A DNA stretch of 64,000 bases from [Mycobacterium] nativiensis (GCF_020172685.1 NZ_CP083986.1:2650487-2714486); one strand, 5' to 3'; shown: positions 1 through 10,009, numbered from the stretch's first letter. Translations and numbers: made by a program. Notes: generated from the sequence alone by a model not told the origin.

Positions 1-1033
1 TGGGCGGCCGGAAACAGCCCACCCGGACACCGGCATCCAGGCAGGCCGCCGCGGCGGCCACCGCCACCTCCGGGTCGCCCAGGATCACCGAGACCACCGC
101 CGATTCCGGGTGTTCGGGCACGTCGCAGACCTCGGCGAGGGTGCGCGCGTGCTGCAGCACGGCGGCGGCCCGGGCCGGTTCGGCAGACAGCACCCGCAGG
201 GCCGCCGACGCCGCGCCGAGCGCCGCGGGGGCCAGCCCGGTGTCGAAGATGAAGGTCCGAGCGGTGTCGATGAGGTGATCGCGGACCGCAACCGGGCCCA
301 GCACGGCGCCGCCCTGACTGCCCAGCGCCTTGGACAGCGTCGTCGTCACCACCACATCCGGAGCCCCGGCGAGGCCGACCTCGTGCAGCAGGCCCCGCCC
401 GCCGTCGCCGCGCACCCCCAGCCCATGCGCCTCGTCGACGATCAGCAGTGCTCCGTGCCGGCGGCACACCTCGTGCAGGTCCCGCAGCGGGGCCAGGGCC
501 CCGTCGGCGCTGAACACCGACTCGGTGAGGACCACCGCGCGCTCTTCGCTGCGTCCGGCCAGGGCGGCGTCGACGGCGTCGACGTCACGGTGAGCGGTGA
601 TGACCACCCGTGCCTTCGACAGTCGGCAGGCGTCCACCAGCGATGCGTGGCAGTAGGCGTCGGAAACCACCAGCGATCCCGGTCCCGACAGGCTCACGAC
701 GGCACCGATGTTGGCGGTGTATCCGGAGGAGAACACCAAACCTGCCGGCGCACCCATGAATTCAGCCAGCTGTTGTTCGAACTGTTGATGCAGTCCGGTG
801 TTGCCGGTCACCAGCCGGGATCCGCCGGCGCCACCACCCCAGGTACGCAGCGCCTCGATGCCGCCGGCGATGACGTCCGGGTGCGTCGACAGTCCGAGAT
901 AGTCGTTGGAGGCCAGGTCCAGTTCGGCGGCGACCGCCGGCCGCACCCGTAGCGAGCGCCGCAGCCCGGCCTGGCGACGCTGCTGCTCCACCCCGGCCAG
1001 CCAGGCCAGCGGAGACAGATCTGTGCGGGTCAC
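1..1033 (-). CDS. bioF: 8-amino-7-oxononanoate synthase, 3' end outside window
   Basis: PLP-dependent enzyme that condenses pimeloyl-thioester with alanine in the cytosolic biotin pathway. The frame is open from a GTG at 1033 to the left edge, about 344 codons, so only the last few dozen residues are missing. The visible protein starts VTRTDLSPLAWLAGVEQQ. It contains the PLP-lysine segment TTTLSKALGSQGG and, near the edge, a CFRPP segment typical of the C-terminal domain. A purine-rich GAGGGAG sits just upstream of the GTG. It lies 32 bp downstream of bioA on the same strand, so the two are probably co-transcribed, although an operator-like palindrome between them could give bioF its own control. 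Confidence 0.93.
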   Translation of the reverse strand, partial: MTRTDLSPLAWLAGVEQQRRQAGLRRSLRVRPAVAAELDLASNDYLGLSTHPDVIAGGIEALRTWGGGAGGSRLVTGNTGLHQQFEQQLAEFMGAPAGLVFSSGYTANIGAVVSLSGPGSLVVSDAYCHASLVDACRLSKARVVITAHRDVDAVDAALAGRSEERAVVLTESVFSADGALAPLRDLHEVCRRHGALLIVDEAHGLGVRGDGGRGLLHEVGLAGAPDVVVTTTLSKALGSQGGAVLGPVAVRDHLIDTARTFIFDTGLAPAALGAASAALRVLSAEPARAAAVLQHARTLAEVCDVPEHPESAVVSVILGDPEVAVAAAAACLDAGVRVGCFRPP

Positions 1034-1055
1034 GCTGCGCTCCCTCGACGACACT

Positions 1056-1068
1056 TGAACACCGTTCA
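1056..1068. promoter_or_regulatory. BioQ-like palindrome between bioA and bioF
   Basis: The 13-bp sequence TGAACACCGTTCA is a perfect palindrome with 5-bp arms and a 3-bp spacer. It overlaps the bioA stop codon and lies 23 bp upstream of the bioF GTG. The TetR-type repressor BioQ of M. smegmatis is reported to bind a TGAAC-N3-GT(T/A)AC-like palindrome in front of biotin genes. The match and the position support a BioQ site. Binding here is inferred only. Confidence 0.6.
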
Positions 1069-2358
1069 GGCTAAAGCACGAACCACGCCGACCATCGCGG
1101 CACCGATCTGGGCGATCTGATCGTCGGTGCACACGTAGGGCGGCATCGCATAGACCAGATTGCGGAACGGCCGCAGCCATACGCCATGAGCCAGTGCAGT
1201 GGGGGTGGCCACCGCCAGGTCCACAGGCCATTGGCACTCGATGACCCCGATGGCGCCGCACAGCCGCACGTCGGCGACTCCGGGCAGGTCCCGGGCCGGT
1301 TCCAGGGCTGCGCTCAGCCCGGCGCTGATCGCCGCGACCGTCGAGCGCCAGTCCTGGCTGAGCAGCAGTTCGGTGCTGGCCACCGACACCGCGCAGGCCA
1401 GCGGGTTGGCCATGAAGGTGGGGCCGTGCATGAGCGCGCCTGCCTCGCCGCCGCTGATCGTGTGCGCGATCTCGGTGCTGCACAAGGTGGCGGCCAGGCT
1501 GAGGTAGCCGCCGGTCAGTGCCTTGCCGACGCACATGATGTCCGGACTGACGCCGGCGTGGTCGGCGGCGAACAGCTCGCCGGTACGACCGAATCCGGTG
1601 GCGATCTCATCGAAGATCAGCAGCACGCCGTGGCGGGTACAGGCGTCACGCAGGTCACGCAGGTAACGCGGGTCGTGGAAACGCATGCCGCCGGCCCCCT
1701 GCACCACCGGTTCCACGATCACGGCGGCCAACTCGTCGCGGTGCCGGCGCAGCAGCGCCTCGAACTCGGCGCTGTAGGCCGGGTCGTACTCGCGGGGTAC
1801 CTGGGGGGCGAAGACCTGCGCGGCCAGCACATCGGTCCACAGGGCGTGCATTCCGCCGTCGGGGTCGCAGACGCTCATCGGGGTGAACGTGTCCCCGTGG
1901 TAGCCGCCCCGCCAGGTCATCAACCGGTGCTTGCCGGACTGTCCGCGGGCGCGCCAGTACTGCAGCGCCATCTTGACCGCGACCTCGATCGACACCGACC
2001 CGGAGTCGCTGAAGAACACGGTGTCCAGGCCGGCCGGGGTGATCTGCACCAGCAGCTGGGCCAGCCGGGCCGCGGGTTCGTGGGTGAGCCCGCCGAACAT
2101 GACGTGGTTCATGGTGGCCAGTTGCGTCGTCATCGCCGCATCCAGCGCCGGGTGGCCGTGGCCGTGGATGGCGGTCCACCAGGAGCTCATCGCGTCGAGC
2201 ACCTCGACCGGCTCGCCATCGACGACCAGCGTCAGGTGAGGACCGCGGGCGGCCACCGCCACGATCGGGGCGAGGGCTTCGGCGCCGATCGTGCTGTACG
2301 GGTGCCACAGGTGTGCGGTGTCGATGGCGCTGATCTGCTCGGGACTCAACGCGGACAT
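1066..2358 (-). CDS. bioA: adenosylmethionine-8-amino-7-oxononanoate aminotransferase
   Basis: Class III PLP aminotransferase of about 430 aa that converts 7-keto-8-aminopelargonate to diaminopelargonate using SAM as amino donor. It starts [20 protein letters not shown]; the HLWHPYS motif is characteristic of BioA. The PLP site is visible in [15 protein letters not shown] (aspartate) and in [14 protein letters not shown] (Schiff-base lysine). The frame is open well upstream, but the extra residues are low-complexity shadow coding, so the ATG at 2358 is preferred. It is followed by bioF on the same strand and is divergent from the RipD-like gene. Confidence 0.96.
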   Translation of the reverse strand: MSALSPEQISAIDTAHLWHPYSTIGAEALAPIVAVAARGPHLTLVVDGEPVEVLDAMSSWWTAIHGHGHPALDAAMTTQLATMNHVMFGGLTHEPAARLAQLLVQITPAGLDTVFFSDSGSVSIEVAVKMALQYWRARGQSGKHRLMTWRGGYHGDTFTPMSVCDPDGGMHALWTDVLAAQVFAPQVPREYDPAYSAEFEALLRRHRDELAAVIVEPVVQGAGGMRFHDPRYLRDLRDACTRHGVLLIFDEIATGFGRTGELFAADHAGVSPDIMCVGKALTGGYLSLAATLCSTEIAHTISGGEAGALMHGPTFMANPLACAVSVASTELLLSQDWRSTVAAISAGLSAALEPARDLPGVADVRLCGAIGVIECQWPVDLAVATPTALAHGVWLRPFRNLVYAMPPYVCTDDQIAQIGAAMVGVVRALA

Positions 2359-2514
2359 GCCTGACGACAGTAGTGGCCGGCGGCGTAACCGTTGGGTCAC
2401 AGGTTGCGCAAATTCTCTGCGGGGACGGCAGCAGGCGCGTATCCGCCGGTAGGCTCTGTGACAGAAGTGACGAGTGATGCTGCCGTGAATATCGGCCGAG
2501 AAGGGGGTTTCCTG

Positions 2515-3180
2515 ATGAAACGCGTCTGCGCTACCGCGATCGCACTGGCGGCGGCACTGGCCCCGGCGCTGAGTGCTGCCCCCGCCCACGCCGACCCGCT
2601 CTCCCAGACCGGGCAGAACCAGCTCATCGAGCGCGTGATCCAACGTGCCCTGTCCCAGCGCGGGGTGCCCTTCGTCTACGGCGGCGGCGATGTTTCCGGG
2701 CCGACCAACGGGGCTCGAGCCGCAGCAGCCCGCACCACCGGAGGCGTCCGGGGCATCGCCGGTGTGCCGGGCGGTCCTGCGGCCGGCATCCCGGGCAGCC
2801 CGATCGCCGGCATCCCCGGCGGCCCTGTCGTGGCTGGTAGCGCCACCCCCGGCCTCCCGGGAGCAGCAGTCCCGCCCACCCCGGCCCTGCCCGATCTGAC
2901 CACCGTCGGGTTCGACGCGTCCGGGCTGATCCAGTACGCCTACGCCGGCGCCGGGATCAAGATGCCCCGCACCTCCGGTGAACAGTGCAGCGTCGGCCGC
3001 AAGGTCGCCCCCGCGGAGGCGCGCCCCGGCGACCTGCTCTGTTACGGACCGGGCGGCTCGCAGAGCGTCGCCATGTACCTCGGCAACAACCAGATGATCG
3101 AGGGCACCAGCCCCGCCGTCGCGGTGTCGCCGGCCCGCACCTCCAACATGGTTCCCTACCTGACCCGGGTGATCAGCTGA
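2515..3180 (+). CDS. ripD: RipD-like secreted, catalytically inactive NlpC/P60 protein
   Basis: The product is a 221-aa exported protein with a clear signal peptide (residues 1-26, ending APAHA) and one NlpC/P60 fold. The catalytic Cys of the usual DCSGL motif is Ala135 (FDASGL), and the catalytic His is replaced by Ser184 (SVAMYLG). This is the pattern known for M. tuberculosis RipD (Rv1566c), which binds peptidoglycan but does not cut it. A Gly/Pro/Ala-rich stretch with GIPG-type repeats, about residues 65-128, sits inside the fold between [11 protein letters not shown] and VGFDASG. The ATG at 2515 follows an AAGGGGG ribosome-binding site and begins the signal peptide, so longer in-frame starts are rejected. 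The next gene is a membrane acyltransferase, as at Rv1565c. Confidence 0.9.
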   Translation: MKRVCATAIALAAALAPALSAAPAHADPLSQTGQNQLIERVIQRALSQRGVPFVYGGGDVSGPTNGARAAAARTTGGVRGIAGVPGGPAAGIPGSPIAGIPGGPVVAGSATPGLPGAAVPPTPALPDLTTVGFDASGLIQYAYAGAGIKMPRTSGEQCSVGRKVAPAEARPGDLLCYGPGGSQSVAMYLGNNQMIEGTSPAVAVSPARTSNMVPYLTRVIS

Positions 3181-3262
3181 CCCACGCGACGGGCTCGCCG
3201 ACGACGTCACAGTCTTCGGAATGCGGTTTCTACAGGCCAGTTAGGTAGATTGTCGGGCGATC

Positions 3263-5473
3263 ATGATTGCCCTGTCTCCGCCTCGACCGGCGGTAACACC
3301 TATTGCGGGACCCGCTTCCGGATCCGTTCCGACCCCACCGTCGGCGGCCGCGATGGGTACCCGCAAGGCGGGCTTCTACCGTCACGATCTCGACGGGCTA
3401 CGCGGCGTCGCGATCGCCTTGGTGGCGGTGTTCCACGTCTGGTTCGGACGGGTGTCCGGCGGGGTCGACGTGTTCCTGGCGCTGTCCGGGTTCTTCTTCG
3501 GCGGCAAGCTGCTGCGGGTCGCGCTGAACCCGAAGTCGTCGCTGTCGCCGATACCGGACCTGATCCGGCTGGTTCGTCGGTTGCTGCCCGCCCTGGTGGT
3601 GGTGCTGGCAGCCTGCGCCGGGCTCACCATCTGGATCCAGCCGCAGACCCGGTGGGAGACCTTCGCCGACCAGAGTCTTGCCAGCCTGGGCTACTACCAG
3701 AACTGGGAGTTGGCCAACACCGCCTCGGACTACCTGCGCGCCGGTGAAGCGGTCAGCCCGCTGCAGCACATCTGGTCGATGTCGGTGCAGGGCCAGTTCT
3801 ACCTGAGCTTCCTACTGCTGATCTTCGGCTTCGCGTTCCTGTTCCGGCGTGCGCTGCGCACCCACCTGCGGTCGGCCTTCGTGGTGCTGATCACGGCGTT
3901 GACCGTGGCCTCTTTCTGGTACGCGGTCGTCGCGCACCAGGACAACCAGTCCCTGGCCTACTACAACAGCTTCGCCCGCGCCTGGGAGCTGCTGCTCGGT
4001 GCGCTGGCCGGGGCGCTGGTCCCCTACATCCGGTGGCCGATGTGGTTGCGGACGGTCGTCGGCACGGTGGCCCTGGCGGCGATCCTGAGCTGCGGCGCGC
4101 TGATCGAAGGCGTCAAGGAGTTCCCCGGGCCGTGGGCGCTGGTTCCGGTCGGCGCCACCGTGGCCTTCGTGTTGGCCGGGGCCAACCGGCACTCCCACCC
4201 GAGCACCAGCGCAAAGCTGCCGTGGCCCAACCGATGGCTGGCGGCCGGACCGTTGGTCACCCTCGGTGCGATGGCCTACTCGCTGTACCTGTGGCACTGG
4301 CCGCTGCTCATCTTCTGGTTGTCCCACACCGGCCACAAGCACGCCTCGGTGCTGGAGGGAACGGTAATCCTGCTGCTGTCCGGCGTGCTGGCCTACCTGA
4401 CCACCCGCCTGGTCGAGGATCCGCTGCGCTATCGCGCCCCGGCCGGGGCCGGCCCCACTCCGGTGCTGAGCATTCCGTGGCGCAAGCCGTCGGCCGGCTG
4501 GTGGCGGCGCCCGACGCTGGCGCTGGGCTCGACGGTGGTGCTGCTGGGCGTGGCGCTGACCGCGACGTCGTTCACCTGGCGCGAACACGTCACCGTCCAG
4601 CGCGCCAGCGGTAAGGAACTGGTCAAGCTCAGCAAGGACGACTACCCGGGTGCCCGCGCCCTGATCAAGCATCAGCGGGTTCCCAAGCTCCGGATGCGGC
4701 CCACCATCCTGGAGGCCAAGAAGGACCTGCCCAAGTCCACCCGGGAAGGGTGCATCAGCACCTTCACCAACCCGGCCCTGATCAACTGCACCTACGGCGA
4801 TCCGGAGGCGACCCGGACCGTCGCGCTGGCCGGCGGTTCGCACGCCGAACACTGGCTGCCCGCGCTGGACATCCTCGGTCAGCGGCACCACTTCAAGGTG
4901 GTCACCTACCTGAAGATGGGCTGCCCGCTGTCGACCGAGAAGGTCCCGCTGATCATGGGCAACAACGCCCCCTACCCGCAGTGCTATGAGTGGGTGGGCA
5001 AGACGATGACCAAGCTGATCGCCGACCATCCGGACTTCGTGTTCACCACCGCGACCCGGCCGTGGAACATCAAACCCGGCGACGTAATGCCGGGGACCTA
5101 CATCGGGATCTGGAAGCAGCTGTCCGACAACCACATTCCCATCCTCGGAGTGCGCGACACCCCATGGCTGCTGCGCGACGGCGACCCGTTCCAACCGGCG
5201 GACTGCCTGGCCTCCGGCGGTGACGCGGAATCCTGCGGCATGAAGCGCTCCGAAGCCCTCGCCGACCGCAACCCGACCCTGGACTTCGTCACCCGCTTCC
5301 CGCTGCTCAAGCCGTTGGACCTCTCGGACGCCGTCTGCGACAAGGAGATCTGCCGCGCGGTCGAGGGCAACGTGCTGGTCTACCACGACTCTCATCACCT
5401 GTCGGCGACCTACATGCGCACCATGACCGGCGAGCTGGGCCGGCAGATGGGTGCGGCCACCGGCTGGTGGTGA
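3263..5473 (+). CDS. OafA-type membrane acyltransferase with SGNH domain
   Basis: Predicted integral-membrane acyltransferase-3 protein of 736 aa, homologous in position and layout to Rv1565c. It would transfer acyl groups to a cell-envelope glycan or lipid. The N-terminal half carries RHDLDGLRGVAIALVAVFH (family motif: DGLRGxA) and about ten hydrophobic segments, including SLYLWHWPLLIFW. A single hydrophobic segment near residue 420 leads into a C-terminal SGNH-hydrolase-like domain with AGGSHAEHWLP and a final DSHHLSATY block. The acceptor cannot be told from the sequence. It is co-oriented with ripD and treX. Confidence 0.88.
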   Translation: MIALSPPRPAVTPIAGPASGSVPTPPSAAAMGTRKAGFYRHDLDGLRGVAIALVAVFHVWFGRVSGGVDVFLALSGFFFGGKLLRVALNPKSSLSPIPDLIRLVRRLLPALVVVLAACAGLTIWIQPQTRWETFADQSLASLGYYQNWELANTASDYLRAGEAVSPLQHIWSMSVQGQFYLSFLLLIFGFAFLFRRALRTHLRSAFVVLITALTVASFWYAVVAHQDNQSLAYYNSFARAWELLLGALAGALVPYIRWPMWLRTVVGTVALAAILSCGALIEGVKEFPGPWALVPVGATVAFVLAGANRHSHPSTSAKLPWPNRWLAAGPLVTLGAMAYSLYLWHWPLLIFWLSHTGHKHASVLEGTVILLLSGVLAYLTTRLVEDPLRYRAPAGAGPTPVLSIPWRKPSAGWWRRPTLALGSTVVLLGVALTATSFTWREHVTVQRASGKELVKLSKDDYPGARALIKHQRVPKLRMRPTILEAKKDLPKSTREGCISTFTNPALINCTYGDPEATRTVALAGGSHAEHWLPALDILGQRHHFKVVTYLKMGCPLSTEKVPLIMGNNAPYPQCYEWVGKTMTKLIADHPDFVFTTATRPWNIKPGDVMPGTYIGIWKQLSDNHIPILGVRDTPWLLRDGDPFQPADCLASGGDAESCGMKRSEALADRNPTLDFVTRFPLLKPLDLSDAVCDKEICRAVEGNVLVYHDSHHLSATYMRTMTGELGRQMGAATGWW

Positions 5474-5523
5474 CCCCGGCCGCGCTCACCGGCGACCGGC
5501 GGGAAAGCCGATAAGGTCGAGCG

Positions 5524-7701
5524 GTGTCGTCGGCTGAGTCGGGCACGGCGCCCCTGGCGGGGCCGTCCACGCCCACCGTCTGGCCCGGGCAGAGCTATCC
5601 GCTCGGCGCCGTCTACGACGGCGCCGGAACCAACTTCGCGGTGTTCTCCGAAGTCGCCGAGAGCGTCGAACTGTGCCTAATCGACGACCGCGACAACACC
5701 GAGACCCGAATCAACCTCGACGAGGTCGACGGCTACGTCTGGCATGCCTATCTGCCCGGCATCGGCCCCGGCCAGCACTACGGATTCCGGGTACACGGAC
5801 CATTCGAGCCGGCCGCCGGGCAGCGCTGCGATCCGGGCAAGCTGCTGCTGGACCCGTACGGGAAAGCGTTCCACGGTGACTTCGACTTCGGTCCGGCGCT
5901 GTTCTCCTACGACCTGTCCGACCCGAACGGCCCAGACAGCGCGAACTCTCCCCCGGCGCTGGACTCGTTGGGCCACACCATGACCAGCGTCGTGATCAAC
6001 CCCTTCTTCGACTGGGCCACCGACCGATCACCCCGCACCCCGTATCACGAGACGATCATCTACGAGGCGCACGTCAAGGGCATGACCCAGACCCACCCGG
6101 AGATCCCCGACGAGCTGCGCGGCACCTATGCCGGGCTGGCCCATCCGGTGATCATCGACCACCTCAAGTCGCTCAACGTGACCGCGATCGAGCTGATGCC
6201 GGTGCACCAGTTCCTGCACGATCATCGACTGCTGGAGCTGGGCCTGCGTAACTACTGGGGGTACAACACCTTCGGATTCTTCGCACCACACAACCAGTAC
6301 GCTGCGAGCCGCCAGGCCGGCGGCGCGGTGCCGGAGTTCAAGGCGATGGTGCGCTCCTTCCACCAGGCGGGCATCGAGGTGATCCTCGACGTGGTCTACA
6401 ACCACACCGCCGAAGGCGACCACCTGGGTCCGACGCTGAACTTCCGTGGCATCGACAACGCCGCCTACTACCGGCTGGCCGACGACGACAAGCGGATCTA
6501 CACCGACTACACCGGAACCGGCAACAGCCTCAACGCCCGTCATCCGCATACCCTGCAGCTGATCATGGACTCGCTGCGCTACTGGGTGACCGAGATGCAC
6601 GTTGACGGGTTCCGCTTCGACCTGGCCTCCACGCTGGCCAGGGAACTGCATGACGTCGATCGGCTTTCGGCGTTCTTCGATCTGGTGCAACAGGATCCGG
6701 TGGTCAGCCAGGTCAAACTGATCGCCGAGCCGTGGGACGTCGGCGAAGGCGGCTACCAGGTGGGCAACTTCCCCGGGCTGTGGACGGAGTGGAACGGCAA
6801 GTACCGCGACACGGTGCGCGACTATTGGCGCGGTGAGCCGGAAACCCTCGGCGAGTTCGGCTCCCGGCTCACCGGCTCGTCGGATCTCTACGAGGCCACC
6901 GGCCGGCGGCCCAGCGCCAGCATCAACTTCGTCACCTGCCACGACGGCTTCACGCTGGCCGATCTGGTGTCCTACAACGAGAAACACAACGAAGCCAACG
7001 GCGAGGACAACCGCGACGGTGAGAGCTACAACCGGTCGTGGAACTGCGGCGTGGAGGGCCCGACCGACGACCCCGCCATCAGTGCGTTGCGGGCCCGCCA
7101 GATCCGCAACATCATGGCCACCCTGCTGGTCAGCCAGGGCACCCCGATGATCCTGCACGGCGATGAGATGGGCCGCACCCAACACGGCAACAACAACGCC
7201 TACTGCCAGGACTCCGAACTGTCCTGGATGAACTGGTCGCTGGCCGAACGCAACGCCGACCTGCTGACCTTCACCCGAGCGTTGACCGCGCTGCGCACCG
7301 CGCACCCGGTGTTCCGCCGGCGCCGGTTCTTCGTGGGCCGACCTATCCGCGGCGGCGACGAGGTGCGCGACATCGCCTGGCTGACGCCATCCGGACGCGA
7401 GATGACCCAGCAGGACTGGGACAGCGAATTCGGCCGCTGTGTGATGGTTTTCCTCAACGGCGAGGCGCTGCCCGAACCCGACGCGCAGGGCCGGCGCATC
7501 GTCGACGACTCGTTCCTGCTGTGCTTCAACGCCGGTGAGACGCCGCTGGATTTCGTCACCCCCAACACCGGGTACGCGCAGAGCTGGGCCGCGGTGATCG
7601 ACACCGCCGATGCCGCGGGCAGCACCGCGCTGTCGGTTGAGGCGGGCCGTCCCGTCTCGGTGGAGGCACGCTCGCTGATCATCCTGCAGAAACGCCGGTG
7701 A
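5524..7701 (+). CDS. treX: glycogen debranching enzyme TreX/GlgX
   Basis: GH13 isoamylase-type debranching enzyme of 725 aa that hydrolyses alpha-1,6 branches of glycogen-like glucans, feeding the TreX-TreY-TreZ trehalose route. An N-terminal CBM48-like domain (PLGAVYDGAGTNFAVFSE) precedes the TIM barrel. Catalytic blocks are seen as VDGFRFDLASTLARE (nucleophile Asp), LIAEPWDVGEGGYQ (acid Glu) and FVTCHDGFTLADL (Asp). It starts at GTG 5524; no better start is seen. treY begins 4 bp after its stop, which implies one transcript. Confidence 0.95.
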   Translation: MSSAESGTAPLAGPSTPTVWPGQSYPLGAVYDGAGTNFAVFSEVAESVELCLIDDRDNTETRINLDEVDGYVWHAYLPGIGPGQHYGFRVHGPFEPAAGQRCDPGKLLLDPYGKAFHGDFDFGPALFSYDLSDPNGPDSANSPPALDSLGHTMTSVVINPFFDWATDRSPRTPYHETIIYEAHVKGMTQTHPEIPDELRGTYAGLAHPVIIDHLKSLNVTAIELMPVHQFLHDHRLLELGLRNYWGYNTFGFFAPHNQYAASRQAGGAVPEFKAMVRSFHQAGIEVILDVVYNHTAEGDHLGPTLNFRGIDNAAYYRLADDDKRIYTDYTGTGNSLNARHPHTLQLIMDSLRYWVTEMHVDGFRFDLASTLARELHDVDRLSAFFDLVQQDPVVSQVKLIAEPWDVGEGGYQVGNFPGLWTEWNGKYRDTVRDYWRGEPETLGEFGSRLTGSSDLYEATGRRPSASINFVTCHDGFTLADLVSYNEKHNEANGEDNRDGESYNRSWNCGVEGPTDDPAISALRARQIRNIMATLLVSQGTPMILHGDEMGRTQHGNNNAYCQDSELSWMNWSLAERNADLLTFTRALTALRTAHPVFRRRRFFVGRPIRGGDEVRDIAWLTPSGREMTQQDWDSEFGRCVMVFLNGEALPEPDAQGRRIVDDSFLLCFNAGETPLDFVTPNTGYAQSWAAVIDTADAAGSTALSVEAGRPVSVEARSLIILQKRR

Positions 7702-7705
7702 GCCG

Positions 7706-10009
7706 ATGCCCTCACCGGTTTCGACCTATCGGCTGCAGCTGCGCGGGCCGGCCAGTGGGTTCGGGTTCACCTTCGCCGACGCCGAACACCTCCTCGACTA
7801 CCTTGACCCACTCGGGATTTCACACCTGTACCTGTCGCCGATCCTGACCGCGGTGCACGGCTCGTCGCACGGCTACGACGTCACCGACCCCACCGCGGTG
7901 TCCGCCGAACTCGGCGGCAGCGAAGGCCTGCGCCGGCTGTCCCGCTCCGCCCGATCCCGGGGTATGGGCCTGATCGCCGACATCGTGCCGAACCATGCCG
8001 GGGTCGAGGTTCCCGAACAGAACCCGTGGTGGTGGGATGTGCTGCGGCACGGGCCCGCATCGGACTTCGCCCGCTTCTTCGACATCGACTGGGATCTCGG
8101 CGCCGGCAAGATCGTGCTGCCGGTGCTGGACTCCGAGGTTGACCTGGCCGGGCTGACGATCGACGGCGACCGGCTGCGTCTCGGCTCCTTGGCGCTGCCG
8201 ATCAGCCCGGGCACCGGCGCCGGCAGCCCTGCCGACGTCTACCGGCGCCAGCACTACCGGTTGGTGAGCTGGCGCAGCGGCCAGTGCGGCTACCGCCGGT
8301 TCCTGGCGATCAATTCGCTGGCCGCACTGCGCCAGGAGGACGAGCAGGTCTTTGCGGCGACGCACCGCGAGGTGGCGCGCTGGTTCGATGAGGGCCTGGT
8401 GGACGGAGTGCGTGTCGACCATCTCGACGGATTGTCCGATCCGGTCGGCTATCTGCGCCGCCTGCGCGACCTGATCGGGCCGCGGGCCTGGATCGTCGTG
8501 GAGAAGAACCTGGCTGTCGACGAGGACCTCGAGCCGACACTTCCGGTGGCCGGTACCACCGGCTACGACATGCTCCGGCTGATCGGCGGGGTGTTCGTCG
8601 ACCCCGCCGGAGCGCCGGCGCTGACCGCGCTGGCCGGCCCGGCCGCGGTCGATCCGGTAGCCGACCTGCGGGCGCAAGCCGCGGCGGCACTCGACAACGA
8701 CCTGCAGCGCCTGCGCCGCTGCATCACCGCCGCCACTGATGCCGACTCACCCCGGCTGGCCGAGGCACTGGCGGCGGTGATCGGGCGCGTCGGGGTGTAT
8801 CGCTGTGACTACCCGGTGACCGAACCGGTACTGCGCACTGCCCTGGCCGAAACAGCCTCGGCAACACCGGACCTCGCCGTCGAGTTGGCGATCATCAGCG
8901 CCGCGGTTGCCGGTGGCGGCCGGGCCGCGGTTGCCGGTGGCGGCCGGGCCGCGGTCCGGCTGCAGCAGTTGTGTGTCGCCGCGGCGGCCGGCGGCGTCGA
9001 GGGCCTGTTGTTCCACCGCGACGCCCGGCTGGTGTCGCTGAACGAATTCGGCGGTGACCCGCACCGGTTCGGGTGCAGCACCGCGGAGTTTCACACCGCG
9101 CTGGCCGAACGCGTACGACGCTGGCCGCAGGCGATGACGACCCTGTCGACCCACGACACCCTTCGGGGTGAGGACGTCCGAGCCCGCATCGGGGTGCTCT
9201 CGCAGGTACCGGGCTGGTGGGCCGGTTCCGTCGCACGCTGGAAGTCCGCGAACCCGTGTCCCGATCTCGCGACCGGACTGTTCCTGTGGCAGAACATCTT
9301 CGGGGTGTGGCCGACAGACGGGATCGTCACCGCCAGCCTGCGCACCAGGCTGCACGGCTACGCGCGAAAGGCACTGCGGGAGGCCGCGCGGCACAGCTCG
9401 TGGCAGCATCCCGACATCGCGTTTGAGAAGGCGATCGCCGGGTGGCTCGACGCCGTGCTCGACGGCCCGATCGCCGACGAGGTCACCGCGCTGGTCGACA
9501 CCTTGCGGCCGTACGCGGAAAGCGATGCGCTGGGACAGAAGCTGCTGTCGCTGACCGTGCCGGGCGTGCCCGACGTCTATCAGGGCACGGAGCTGTTCGA
9601 GGACAGCCTGACCGACCCGGACAACCGCCGTCCGGTCGACTTCGCTGCCCGCCGTGCCGAACTGACCGCACCGGCGCATCCGAAGATGCGGGTCGTTCAC
9701 GCCGCCCTGCGGTTACGGCGCGATCGCCCGGAGACCTTTCTGCGCGGCGACTACCGCCCGCTCTCGGCGGACGGTACGGCCGCCGATCACGTGGTGGCGT
9801 TCCAGCGTGGCGACGATGTGGCGGTGGCGGTCACCCGATTCGCGGTGAGGCTGGCTGAAACCGGCTGGGGCGATACCGTGCTCGCGTTGCCCGACGGCGA
9901 GTGGACCGACCGGCTGACGGGCCGGTGCTGGTCCGGGGCGGCACCGGCCGCGGAGTTCTTCGACGGGCTGCCGGTGGTTCTGCTGGAACGCACCGGCGAC
10001 ACGCTCTAA
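7706..10009 (+). CDS. treY: maltooligosyl trehalose synthase TreY
   Basis: GH13 enzyme of 767 aa that isomerises the reducing-end glucose of maltodextrins to an alpha,alpha-1,1 linkage. TreZ normally then releases trehalose. Family blocks include PVSTYRLQL at the N-terminus, GLIADIVPNHAG, VDGVRVDHLDGLSDP (nucleophile region), WIVVEKNL (acid Glu) and TLSTHDTLRGEDVR. An 8-aa tandem repeat (AAVAGGGR twice) lies in the helical insert. In M. tuberculosis treZ follows directly. Here the treY stop overlaps the convergent vapC stop by 4 bp, so treZ is not in this cluster. Confidence 0.95.
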   Translation: MPSPVSTYRLQLRGPASGFGFTFADAEHLLDYLDPLGISHLYLSPILTAVHGSSHGYDVTDPTAVSAELGGSEGLRRLSRSARSRGMGLIADIVPNHAGVEVPEQNPWWWDVLRHGPASDFARFFDIDWDLGAGKIVLPVLDSEVDLAGLTIDGDRLRLGSLALPISPGTGAGSPADVYRRQHYRLVSWRSGQCGYRRFLAINSLAALRQEDEQVFAATHREVARWFDEGLVDGVRVDHLDGLSDPVGYLRRLRDLIGPRAWIVVEKNLAVDEDLEPTLPVAGTTGYDMLRLIGGVFVDPAGAPALTALAGPAAVDPVADLRAQAAAALDNDLQRLRRCITAATDADSPRLAEALAAVIGRVGVYRCDYPVTEPVLRTALAETASATPDLAVELAIISAAVAGGGRAAVAGGGRAAVRLQQLCVAAAAGGVEGLLFHRDARLVSLNEFGGDPHRFGCSTAEFHTALAERVRRWPQAMTTLSTHDTLRGEDVRARIGVLSQVPGWWAGSVARWKSANPCPDLATGLFLWQNIFGVWPTDGIVTASLRTRLHGYARKALREAARHSSWQHPDIAFEKAIAGWLDAVLDGPIADEVTALVDTLRPYAESDALGQKLLSLTVPGVPDVYQGTELFEDSLTDPDNRRPVDFAARRAELTAPAHPKMRVVHAALRLRRDRPETFLRGDYRPLSADGTAADHVVAFQRGDDVAVAVTRFAVRLAETGWGDTVLALPDGEWTDRLTGRCWSGAAPAAEFFDGLPVVLLERTGDTL
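8900..8947 (+). repeat. 24-bp perfect tandem duplication inside treY
   Basis: The 24-bp unit beginning GCCGCGGTTGCCGG occurs twice back to back (8900-8923 and 8924-8947) and a third partial copy begins at 8948. The duplication is in frame and adds AAVAGGGR to TreY without breaking the reading frame. It looks like a recent slippage event. Confidence 0.9.

Noticed and set aside
2359..3210. N-terminal extension of bioA
   Set aside because: The in-frame extension runs antisense through ripD and has no family similarity; BioA begins at HLWHP-type residues after ATG 2358.
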